Below are positions 22,860 through 33,375 of a stretch of DNA of 34,164 bases, one piece after another; position 1 is the first letter of the stretch, and each line of letters opens with the position of its first letter. The DNA is taken from positions 23,860 through 58,023 of the forward strand of contig NW_020170410.1 of NCBI RefSeq assembly GCF_000524195.1. Reading direction: 5' to 3'. Under the pieces are notes generated by a model, which made no database searches, was not told the origin of the DNA, and saw only the letters and a program-made list of their open reading frames with translations. The position numbers and the translations under genes were made by a program. The DNA comes from Echinococcus granulosus. Lineage: Eukaryota > Platyhelminthes > Cestoda > Cyclophyllidea > Taeniidae.

Positions 22860-22980
22860 GATGCTGCAGATAGTGCATAATAATGAAGCGCCAGTAGTGT
22901 AAACAGAGGTGTAGCCTACCCGTCGGTCATCAAAGCTGGCGACAGCAGAGAGCTCGCCACGCCACTGAGGCTTGATTAAT
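22860..22980 (+). repeat. R4 repeat, copy b
   Basis: Core GTGTAAACAGAGG followed by GGTCATCAAAGCTGGCGACA and GCAGAGAG near 22930-22953. It shares the spacing from GTAAAC to CTGGCGACA loosely with copy c. The stretch up to about 23040 is GC-richer than its surroundings and unassigned. Confidence 0.45.
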
Positions 22981-25900
22981 GGACCTGCATGCATCAACTG
23001 CGGTGTGCCTTTGCGCTGCGCATGTCTACACTTTGCACATTATCTCAGGCAGTTCTTCGCAGAAACGAGTACAGAATCACGCTGCTTTTTAAACTTGGCA
23101 TCGTTTGCTTGCACCAAGTTGATGTGTATTCCATGATATGACCCGTTTTGAGGCCATGTCTTCCCTTAAACTGGGAGTTATTTAATCTTCTCCCACTTAA
23201 AAGTCGCGTTAGGCATTTCATACCAATTTTACTGTTTTCTAAAGAACTCCAACCCAAGTGACCGACTTTTATTCTAAATTAAATTAAAACTACCGCTTCA
23301 CACAATAATGATTAACTCGATAGTTAACGTGGTACAAATAAAAGCTTAGGCAGGCCGACTACCTAGACTGTTAACTAACATTTCAACATTCTTAGTAGGC
23401 GTAAGGTTTTTCCTGGCAATACCTATGCCACAGGCAACATCAATTAAGTAAATGTGGCTCTGAAGGCAAATTGCTGTGGGTTTTCAAGAAATCACTCTGA
23501 ATCGGACTATTTCTTGTTCCAGGATCCATGATTGGATCCGCATGCTACTTAAGAGTAGCAGAAGGAATTTTCAGATGACTACTTTCTTCAAGCCCAATTG
23601 TTGTTGTTTATCTCATGATGGGACACTTACTAAAGCAGTTATTTATCAAAGATTCCTATTATATTTACTTTACAAACAAGTAAAAGACCTAAACACGCCC
23701 ACCATTTCCTTAATACGAGTTAGAAAGACGCATGCTAGTTGTAGAAAACCATTGTTTTGATTTCATCCCTAACGATTGTTAAACTAAGAGTGGTGTCTAT
23801 TGGCTTATAAGTGCTGGTTGCCAAAATAAAGATCTTTCTTTTTTTTTGTAAACTTGACGCCTTAATTTGACTCAAATAAGGGGCGTTTGGCCTCGATGAT
23901 TCCTGTAGAAGTGGAAAGTATTTACTATCACGACTTCGCACCCACCGAATGTGCTGGACAGAAAGCAAGATTGATTGAAACCCCTCATGTCATAAATGTA
24001 ATGATAATAAAAATTAATTAACAACATCCTCTCTTCTTTGTTTAATGACACTAACAGAACGTGTGATTCACTTGCAAACAATGCGTCCTCACAAAATGCG
24101 GGAGTGACTAAAGCACAACCGCACCGCATTCGGCTAGGCAAAGAAGTATCCTTCCAATAAGTATAAATCTGATGGGGTAAAATTACGTCAGGTAGCAGTA
24201 ATCTCGCTTCTATTTGAGACTAACCAACAAATTTACTCAAGAAAGTGGATAGTTACACTGACACTGACTTGGTGTAATGGTAATTCCTGTTGTCACACAT
24301 TTTTGGCATGAGTGATTGACATAATCAACAATCGTACACTTGCTGTCAGTCTCAGTGATAGCTCATCAATTCTAAATCATGATGGACCCTTTCTCTTTGA
24401 CTTAAGCAACACCTGTCCTCCAATTGTCCTCATTCTCAAAGGCGGTAAACAGGAGGTCTGTGGTTTGTAGTGGCCCCTGGATTATCAATACCTGACCTCC
24501 AGTGGTAGCGACAACTCTCCCCTGAAGTGGAGTCACCATGTTGTGAGTTTCTCAAAGGCCACCTTTTCCTACTAGTGTCATGTGACCGCGGTCAAAACCA
24601 GTTCCTGGTCGCCCACCATCACAGCTGGCAGGCGAATCCGCATCTAGGATACCCTCTCCAGCCAGGCTCTGCGCTCTGTCAAGACTGAAAGCCAAGTATG
24701 CAATCTGGAGTGGTCGGAGCACAACAGTGAATTAGTAAGAACGTACGGCTACTCATAGAATCAGATCCTTGTGGGGTAATAGTCCTCCCTGTGCCAATTG
24801 GTTAAACTTACCAGCCACTCTTCTAGTGTTTTCCCCCTCACCCTCTCTCCCAACCTGGAAAACATTGTCACCAGCGAAGGTGACGAGATTCGGAACTTCT
24901 GCATTGTCCTCTACTGCATCAAAAAGAACAAGTTATTATCAGCTTTTAACTTTTTTCGAGCTGTTTAAGGAGGTTTAAACGTAGCAGTGTTATGAGGTTT
25001 GAGATACTCTCGCTTTTCTTAGTCGCAACCATCGGCATCTGCTGATCCTCTCTACGCAAATATGCACCACCTTTACCAGCCAACGGAAAAATTGTTCCAA
25101 TGGTTTTTCACTGCCATTAGCACACCTCATCATGTTCAGAATTTCGAATCCTTTGACTTGATAGAGTGACTTTATGGGTTGAAACACACTGAATCCAAAA
25201 AGATAATGATGAAATAACCATTTGTAAAAGTCGAAATAATCCAATACTCCTTCAGAGTTTCCTCTCAGTAAGTTGTGAGGAACCAAAGTCGGCTGTAACA
25301 AGCTTTATAAAACACTGAAATAGAAACCGAGGCTAATCCTCTTGGTCAAGTCATGCTTCAAATACCACAATCGCGAATCACAAATTGAAGGTCTTTAACT
25401 GTCCCACAAAAGGTTCTCTAAACCATCCTTATTCGCTATCTGACCTCTACGCATGACTCCTGAGTTTGCTCTTCTCCCTCCGAAAGTTTTAGGAGATTCG
25501 CTGGAAACTTCTACACCTACCATCAGTACCCCAAACTTACTACTAGCAATAAAAAAAGTAATATTATGATGGGGGAAACAATTTCGCCATGCTTTAATCG
25601 ACGGTTAGTCGGTGAAAGCAAACAATCTGTTTAAATACTAAGTTATCTCCTCAGTGCTTTTATTTTAATCTCCCAGTCTCCAAAATTCCATTCTCCCAAA
25701 GGCTGTAGTGGAACTTGTTCAGGGTCCCCTAATAAATCACGACATCTAGCATTTAGCCAATTTATTGAAACTTTGGTAAATGACTTAAATGTCTACTTAT
25801 GGGAAAAGAATTGCATGCATCCGCTCTACTATTTCATAATAGGGAATCTTTAATTTCGACATTAATCCAAACTGTACCAGAATAGATGACTGTCATCCAT

Positions 25901-25984
25901 TTTCACTCCAATCTGCGTGTTACTCGCTACACACACACCTGCGCCCACGTACACACACATCAGTAGTGTGTACGGGTACTAATA
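22981..25984. other. No certain gene; one weak exon candidate
   Basis: Contains a GC-rich unassigned block at about 24440-24760 and a 103-codon minus-strand frame at 25301-24990 with splice-like borders. Two other frames (23476-23760 plus, 24141-23872 minus) have no supporting signals. Confidence 0.4.
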
Positions 25985-26135
25985 CAAACGGAATCCGGAT
26001 AAGTGGAGATTTATGGGATCAGGCTCCTCTCCCTCCAGCCTACGGCGATTTGTTTACACAATGGGGACTAGGTGCGGAATCTGGAGCAGATTCACCTGTT
26101 GGGGTCTGCACACTGAGCCATGGGAGCGGGTTTAT
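25985..26135 (+). repeat. R3 repeat, copy c (3' part)
   Basis: Contains CTCCCTCCAGCCTACGGCGA, TTTGTTTACACAATGGGGAC, then GCGGAATCTGGAGCAGATTC with ACCTGTTGGG and GAGCCATGGGAGCG. These match copy a at 1725-1815 and, in the first part, copy b at 19190-19230. It sits just downstream (minus sense) of AXH copy 2. Confidence 0.65.
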
Positions 26136-26524
26136 TTTCTGATAAATAATAGCAGCCCTCAGACATTTTCTGTACCTCCTAGTTCACAAGGAAGATTTAC
26201 CTTACCTACAGCTTGCATACCTTCCGTACCCTTGACAAATAATCGTGTGTGGAAAACCAAATACCGATGTCAACCGACCTTTCCAGACTTCTGCTGAAAG
26301 TCTATCATGCTCCAAAACCAGGATGCATTCATTTTGGAGAGAAATAAATATATAAAAGAGAAATTGCGAAGATAAATACACAATGCTACGGAGGCGAGTG
26401 CATGATATGCTGGGAGTCGGTTTATGTGTGAAATTGTAAGTTCAAAGAAAACTCAGGACTTGCCCTTAAAGGGCGATTCAGCTTAAGAAGCAGCAGTGAA
26501 GTAGGTGGGGACGGCGCCACTCGC

Positions 26525-28108
26525 CTACTTCAGATTAAGAGGATGTTGCGGCAAGGATGCCGAAGAATTGAATTGGAAGGCACAACTAAAACGAAAGAAA
26601 CTGATTAGCATTATGCATGTAACTAAAATTGAAAGCTGTGGAGTAAAATTTTATACTTAAGTTGCCAGAAATTGCGTTTTTAATTTTTCCGTAGCTCCTA
26701 GATAAACCGACAAGTACGGAAGTTGGTGTTTACTAGATTTTAGTATGCCATAGCAATGGAGGTGGGTGTTTATGAACAACCGATCAGAATATGTACAATC
26801 AGGAAAAAATGGCTTAGTATTCACTTTTGGGAGATTGGACTCGTTGAACTCCAAAAGTTCTCATTCATTCGCTCAGTAAGCGGAGGTGCCTTGCCTATGC
26901 AGCTACTAGAGGTGGAATTCACTTGCGAGATGGGTGAAAGGGACCTGGCGATCTCGGATGGAATAATAACGAGGCAGAAGTCGCCAACCAAAAGCGGTCG
27001 ACATGGCAAACCACATCGAGTTTGAGTGAGGTAGGGGTCGCATGAAAACCAGCCATGCGACCTGACGAAAAAGGGCTGCTCGCGGTTGCAGACGTGGTCA
27101 AACGTAATCACAGACTAAAATTTTTAAGTAAAAATAAAGAATACTAACATGACTAGTTGCACAATTTCCTGTAAATATTCTTTCACAACTGTTCTGCAAT
27201 GCCATTACTTTTAAATTTCTTCAGTCGTTTGAAGGTGTTATGTAATACACGTCAAATCGGGAAGCAAACCTAAAGCAAATGTGGTTTTAGGGCAGGCTAC
27301 TGGTGCTCCAAAAATCGTCCTATTTAATAGCACGTCGTGTTTCCTTGCAGTGTCGCAATTGTACATGCAAGCAAATGAGGAGCACTGCCCTTTAGATCTT
27401 TCCACTATGAAGCTTACTTAACTTTTTGTTTTCATTTAGTAGGTACGCAGTTTGTGATTGCGAAATTGAATCTCATTATCTCCTACAGCTCGAAGTATTG
27501 CAATTCCAAACAGCCTCAGGGCTTTTAATTTCTTCTGAAGGTCATAGTAAACAAAATAAAGGGTAATGAACAACACAATGACATATTTCCCAAGAAAGCT
27601 CAATAGCCCAGGCTGGGGTATAAGCACAAGAAAGTGATGAAAGATTCTAATCAAACATGGAAGAAAAATATGTCATAAAGTTGACGGAAAGTCTTACCGG
27701 TAAATGGTACTTATTCTTTCCACACACTCGACCTCTTAGGGGATTTAGTGAAAGGCGAATTTTCGTAAGCTCTTGATGGCAGCTGATTAGAGTTCTTTCC
27801 ATGAAAATTTGCTCGATTCTAACCCAGTGGAGCAAAGATTTCGCATTGATTGGCGCAGCAGTTCGTAGAAAATCAGAAAGTCTGATTCCCTCAATTTTTT
27901 GAACGCTTCCATCCGGTAGTCTGACCTTACCACCATGTTCAGATGTCGATCCGAAGTGCCTTTTAGAGGTACTGGGAGGTATATGCCATCTCTGATGTGT
28001 AGGATGGTATGGCGATGAAAAGGAGGATTGTAGTGATTTCTTCTTTTGCAAGTGTGTGAGCAACGGGACAAAGAGATAGCAGGAGGCTGTTAAAGCTTTC
28101 AATGTCAT
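26525..28108 (-). CDS. AXH-domain paralogue, copy 2, with shortened ends
   Basis: Exons are 28108-27698, 27114-26825 and 26585-26525, joining to 253 aa if the Met at 28108 is used. The copy-1-equivalent start is 28216, but a TAA at 28132-28130 replaces the Ser codon of copy 1 (codon 29). Exon 1 from 28216 would be 173 codons, phase 0; exon 2 is 290 nt as in copy 1. The AXH core is intact: VQKIEGIRLSDFLRTA, FFVRSHGWFSCDP and LLVGDFCLVI. The two AXH first halves are about 55% identical by hand count, with no frameshift. The exon 2 donor is the weaker GTGAAT. Exon 3 stops at a TAG right after PLNLK, where copy 1 continues; about 15 bp are deleted just beyond it, and the old frame meets another stop before the equivalent end near 26453. 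Retention of an open AXH at this divergence argues for past selection, while the lost ends point to a truncated gene or early pseudogene. A sequencing error at codon 29 is possible. Confidence 0.72.
27505..27645 (-). other. Conserved block inside intron 1 of AXH copy 2
   Basis: Counterpart of the 11590-11740 block. The minus-strand frame is hydrophobic (contains VIVLFITLYFVYYD) and runs into KKLKALRL, like a membrane segment with a basic flank, but it has no ATG start and no clear splice sites. Confidence 0.4.
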
Positions 28109-28224
28109 TATTTTCTCTGGTGTCAGGATTTAATTTTTCGGGAAAGACGGAGTATCCTCTGTGAGGTGGAGGAAATGATTGCCATTTCCTGGCATTTGGT
28201 ATGGAAGCAGAGTCATTTGATGAC

Positions 28225-28369
28225 CTGAACGAAAGGCGATCAATTTGTTTTAAAAAGCCTTAAAATAGCTTCTCATAGTCTAGACAACTTTTAGTACAGC
28301 TCAAAATGATTCATTTTCTTCACACCTTTAAAATAGTTGAAAATTATTCAGAAAATATCTAAAGCTTAC
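28225..28369 (-). other. Leader intron of AXH copy 2
   Basis: The minus strand reads GTAAGC at 28369 and TTTCGTTCAG ending at 28225, again 8 nt before the copy-1-equivalent ATG at 28216. The exon sequence just before the donor (GGATTTAATAC) aligns with copy 1 (GGATTATTAAC). Confidence 0.6.
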
Positions 28370-28379
28370 GTATTAAATC

Positions 28380-28625
28380 CGCTAGTAGTATATCGCTGAT
28401 GTGTCACATGAATGAGATGTCCCAAGAAGTGTTTTTTCACGTGAAAAGCCATTTGACCGCAAGGAGATGATTGGTGAAAGTGCAGGTGCGTCCATGGTAT
28501 TCACTCTCTGTCTCTGGTACGCGTAAAGGCTCGTTCCCATCTCTGAGCGGTTGATAGACCAACCCAGCCATTATTTACTGGCTCCCCGTCACGGCTTATC
28601 TGCATTAAGTCACCCAATCAGAAGC
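28380..28625 (-). promoter_or_regulatory. Promoter region of AXH copy 2
   Basis: Aligned with copy 1. It has an ATTGG at 28470 and a CCAAT at 28614 (144 bp apart), TTTGACCGCAA at 28452-28462 and TGTCACATGAA at 28402-28412. The distance from TTTGACCGCAA to the inner CCAAT box is 18 bp in both copies. Sequence between these words has diverged, so the words stand out as conserved sites. Recognisable homology ends near 28660. Confidence 0.55.
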
Positions 28626-28659
28626 GTTAACCGTAATGACAAATGAATTTTTGCTGGAC

Positions 28660-29899
28660 TAGACGAAATTTTTCACTACAATTCCTCCAAAGCTTTTAGA
28701 TAGATCTCAAAGATCCGTTCAAATGTCAACATTAAGCGTCTGTAGAAGTTTTAATCAAAGAAAAGTCGAAATCTACCGGAGAACTCCAATTTCATTCCAC
28801 AAATTCTTGTTCGTTAATCATTTTCACTTTGCATAACTCCAATTTGCTTTTACAGAAGAGAATGTATTGCATCGTCGTAAACTGAGTAATTAAAAACTTA
28901 CAAATGGGCAAGATAGAGCACTTGAATTATTCCTTTTTTTCCCATGAATACTATGAATATGTGAACTGAAACAGAGTCACTTTAAAGCGTTTAAAAGTTT
29001 ATGAAGGAACACCGCTGGGTACGGCGACGTAGTATTTAAAAAATAGAGGATAAGCACAGGTTGTAATAAACACACTGCACGTGCTGTTCTTTTACTCTAT
29101 CGACTGAAAATTCTCACGGTAACTTTTCTAGTCACTGCTAATGCATATTCTCTTGGATGCTTTCGGTTTCGAAATCAACGTTATGCACACTTTTCGTGTA
29201 ACTGGGAGCAATGAAACTAAGCGTAATGCTGAAAATGTCTATGGCCTAACTACCTTCCATTTTTACACTACTGAGCCCTAAATCTCTTTCGTCGTCTACT
29301 TTTGACCTGTCTACAGTAATTGCGTTAGTGTTATGTGGCAGTATAATAAACAGTGTGTTTGAATTTTGAGGGAAAATCATTTTGTTTTAAATAAAACAAA
29401 CCTCATTAACATTTGTGGACTTACATATTTAAGTAGCACAGAGTTTTTAAATTCAAAAATGCCAAAAAACAAAATGATTAGGCGATTTTATGAAAATTAT
29501 GCATAGTAATTTCATTCAAAGCAATTTATCCTCGAAAAATGATGGTTATACGTCTAAAAGTTCACTAAATTGAGTTATGACGACATGTAGGATCAGAATT
29601 GCCAGATAAAAAGGGCATTTTTAAAACTTAACGAGTAAGGCAAAAAAGTGGGGCAACCGATAGCACACCTACAATACATCCATTCTTACGTGGATGTGGC
29701 TACCCTCATGAGTCGCTATGGTCCGGTCCAAGAACCACCACTTAATTGATCCTTAGAGTTGCTTGAAACAAGCACATCGAGGGGGCGGATAATTAGAACC
29801 TCCTTCTACACATAAACAACCTGCCATCTGGCTTAGTTCAAGCTACATTGGGTGCCTGAGCACGCCCAAGTGTGTGAGGACGTGTTTACGTCTACAGAC
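28660..29899. other. No gene seen
   Basis: AT-rich DNA upstream of AXH copy 2, beyond the duplicated block. Confidence 0.45.
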
Positions 29900-30040
29900 A
29901 AGAATCCGTGGCTTTATGAAGCCACAGATAGATGCAGTGTTGTGAAGCACGGATAGCGTAAACAACAGGGTCATCAAAACTGGCGACAGAACATGGAACA
30001 GTGATGCGAAGCCATCTAGGCACAGCTGATATTATCTGTG
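29900..30040 (+). repeat. R4 repeat, copy c
   Basis: Core GCGTAAACAACA then GGGTCATCAAAACTGGCGAC near 29970-29990. It begins next to a perfect short hairpin at 29908-29925. The TGGCGAC word recalls tRNA primer-binding sites that follow LTRs, but no LTR end is demonstrated. Confidence 0.45.
29908..29925. repeat. Short perfect inverted repeat
   Basis: GTGGCTT TATG AAGCCAC, a 7-bp stem with a 4-base loop, inside R4 copy c. There is no following T-run, so it is not a Pol III terminator. Confidence 0.5.
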
Positions 30041-32384
30041 GCTCAAATATTTGCTCCACTTCATGCAGATTTGCCAGAAGAGCAAGGGTGAAATATGCGA
30101 GTAATAACCGGATACCTGCACCCGTTTTTCGGTTAAATTGCAAATCAAGGAAAGTGGAGTAGTTAAACTTCTTAATATTTTGGAGAGTTAGCGGCGATTT
30201 CAGTGACTTGGATACATGGCACTAGCTGTGATAAATTTGGAAATGAACTAACCAAAACCAAATTACAATTATTCCCTCTAACTGTATCATATGATGGGTA
30301 GCCGGGATAGATGGATAGAGGAATTCGCAACATACTGTTACGACAATTCTGGTTCCACAACATGTAGATTGACATCTCAACGTATTACAATTGAGGACTG
30401 TTTTTGTGGCGTGTTCTATGCGCGCGCGTGTGTGTGGGAACGCTGCCACGAGTTCCACCCCCCCCCCCCGATATACTCGATGAGGAAATATACTTGAATT
30501 TTGAAGTTTAAATAACTGCCGCCCTCTTCGCAAGGTGATATATTTTAAGCCTGTTTAGCCACTGATGAAGTGATTTCTAAAAACATGTGGCTGTTAAGTG
30601 TACAACCCACCTTTCTGTTTTAAAGAAGTAAGTTGGTTGTAAAATCGCAGTGTTGTTCGAACAGGAATTAGTCGCACACTTCATGAAACAGTTATAACAG
30701 GGAGGCCGCATGGACAAGAGATTTTGTCATAGTTAAAGACCCGTAGCATAAGCAGATTTTGTAAAAAGTGGAAAAAACCTTTCACTGCTAAATGAATTCG
30801 TCAGAATTTTCAAACCTTGAGTGAACTATCCTCAAGTTTGTGGGGATAAATGAAAAATATGACCATTTATATACTATATACCATTAGTTGTTGGAGTGAT
30901 TCCCTCATTTTTTTAAATAATATGGGTTGTCAAATTTCACGACACTTCGCCTCACATCAAAATGATGCATAACATCTCAGGAGTTTGAGGTTTTAGCTTC
31001 ATAGAACTGTTCATAGTCATGCTAATACAGTAGTATCAACTGCAATGAGTCATTGACAAGCAAATTTGCTAGCAAATGATATGGCAAATATTGGAGATGT
31101 AATTTAACCCATTTTAAGGCTTTTGGGTGACTTCCGAGGGTCTCCACTTCCATAGGCATATTGAGAAGAATTCATCACTTAATAGATGATTATTTTATCT
31201 TCTATTGACAGGAAATTCGACTAAAAAAATTATGGTGAATACACAGGCTGTTATCAGGAGCAATAGTTAATCAAGTGTAATGTTTTGTTATTAATTTATC
31301 TTTAACGCTACAAATAAAGCTGGCACACATAAAACAAGAGTCCTAATTTGTCAGTAAAGCTACCGTTGTACATGTTTTTTCGTTGACAAGATGTCATCGA
31401 AATACACTGCGCGTTACAAACTAATCAAAAGCCATTCGTAAAGTAACAGAACAGGGACGTGCAGTTTTCTTCAAGTTACTTTGACTCTGTAGAAGGTTGG
31501 GGTAGTGGAATAGCACTGGGGGTATCTGCACCACCAGAATGCCGCTGCTGTTAGAATTATAGGAAGTTTTAACTGATGGCCTAACTTTCAGACGTTCTAG
31601 GGGGTCATGTTCTCATTCACTTCCTTTAATTTGCCCAAATGAAGCAGCGATGTCCACTAATCACTATCACCAGGAGTAGTCAGTTGTTATAAGCAGGGGT
31701 AACCAAATCACTGACAGACTTACACCCAGGCAGTCTCCACTCTCTAGCCACTAGGAGCTTGAGGTCTGACCGTAACAATTATACCTACTCATTACGTCGG
31801 TAATTAAGACATCTGCCTGGAGGTCTTATCCACTAATCACCTGCTTGTTGACCCCGATGAAAATCCAGACAACCTCCGATCATAGAAACTCTAGGTTGTG
31901 ACAACTGCTGACTCAGCTGCAATAATAAACGTGTTTATCTTAATGATTTCGCAGACCTTGGGTTCTTTATAAAATACTTTTTTTAAATTGGTAATGGATA
32001 CATAATTTTCATAAAAAGACATCTTATATTTTATAAAGGAAAGAAATACTTCCAGAAATGCTGTTACTTAAATCACTTTCTGGAGACTTGGTGTTATCAG
32101 TTTGACACCTAGTTCTAAAGCTAAATTACGGTTGTGTAGTTTGTGTTGCTTTTTTTCCAAAGTAGTCTGCACTTCACTTTAGACTCCCTTGAGCCTTTTA
32201 AAACGCGTATATGTAGATGCCTCATTGCTGAAGAGTTCCTCTGGCTTTGGACAACGAGTTTGAAAAGTTGTGTCCAGCTAGTGGTCGCTTTGTCCTCTGG
32301 TATTCGAATAAGCCTAATGCTTTTTCAATTAAAACGAAGGGAACAAAATTGCCTCGATTTTTGAAAGTGGGTTACCATCATGCT
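30041..32384. other. No certain gene
   Basis: Mostly AT-rich. A GC-richer unassigned block lies at about 31660-31900. A short plus-strand stretch near 32277-32324 reads like part of an SH2 domain but is not convincing. Confidence 0.4.
30419..30469. repeat. Simple repeats: GC/TG tract and C12
   Basis: An alternating GCGCGCGCGTGTGTGTGGG tract at 30420-30438 and a run of twelve C at 30458-30469. Alternating purine-pyrimidine DNA can adopt Z-form; the C run is prone to length change and to assembly error. Confidence 0.8.
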
Positions 32385-33375
32385 CATCCTTGTGTAACTC
32401 TGTTTTGGGTTCAGGGTCAATTAAGTCTCCGAGTTTGTACTTCTACTGGGCGACTTGACCACTGGGCAACGTCAGTAGCCACCAAACCTTCTGCATATGG
32501 CACCACAATTTCTGCCCTGGCATCATGCCTTCCTCTACCCTTAGAAAAGTCTCGATGCACTACACTGGTGATGGCAGGACGTGAACCCGATGCTAGAAGA
32601 CAACCACCGTGATTGCCATTGATGAATCCTAAACTTAACGTGACGCACGAAGGGCATTTGCTGTCAGTGGGAGAATTTGTCATGACCCTCAACAGAAGAG
32701 TTCAAAAATGACGTTCGCCTCAAAAAACTACCTCGGTTCCGTGTTTTACAGGAGTGCTGCTAACAACTGAAGCAACACCATCCATGAGTCATTTGAAAAG
32801 TTTGTTGCGGAACTATTGACCGCACCTGTATGAAGACATTAATGAAATGAATACGTGATACCTCCTTCACATTTCTACCAGATGGACAAAACTTAGGGAT
32901 TTATGACTGGGGCCAGTGTCCTTACAACGCAATAGTCTGCACATTCTCCTCCTACCTTTCGCTTCTTAAACGAGGCAAAACCCCAAATCCAGTGGACTTG
33001 TCATGAGGGCTCAGTAACTCTGAGGTCGGACACCTCATTTGCATGCAAATTCAATGATTGGTACGATTGGTTCATGGGTGTTGTTTATTAACCCACCGAC
33101 TATGTTGTGATGCCTGACGTGGGAGGGTGACCTACGTCATCGCCGGGGACGATGCTGAAAAGAAGTGAAGACTATGCAATAATTTATGATTTTAATTCTC
33201 CATTGTGGTTACGCTGACACTTAAGCCTTCGCTCTTGTCATTTTGCAGAGTAGAATGGCCCACAGGCCAGGCCAGTAGCCACAAGACCTTCCATACTTCG
33301 GCAGTACTTATTCTGCTTTAGTATTACGTCTTCCTTCGACTTCAAGAAGACGCAGAGCACGACAGAAGCAAGAGT
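32385..33375 (+). repeat. R1 element, copy f (full C-D-A-B-C)
   Basis: First C at about 32385-32565 (AATTAAGTCTCCGAGTTTG, CAGTAGCCACCAAACCTTC), D at about 32628-32710 (GTGGGAGAATTTGT), A at about 32898-32950, B at about 33110-33150 (GACGTGGGAGGGTGACC) and second C at about 33190-33375 (ACACTTAAGCC, TTAGTATTACGTCTTCCTTC). The frames that cross it, up to about 120 codons, are not conserved in other copies. Confidence 0.7.

Noticed and set aside
32247..32692. Frames of 121 codons (plus) and 91 codons (minus)
   Set aside because: They run through terminal segment C and D of R1 copy f and are broken in the other copies.
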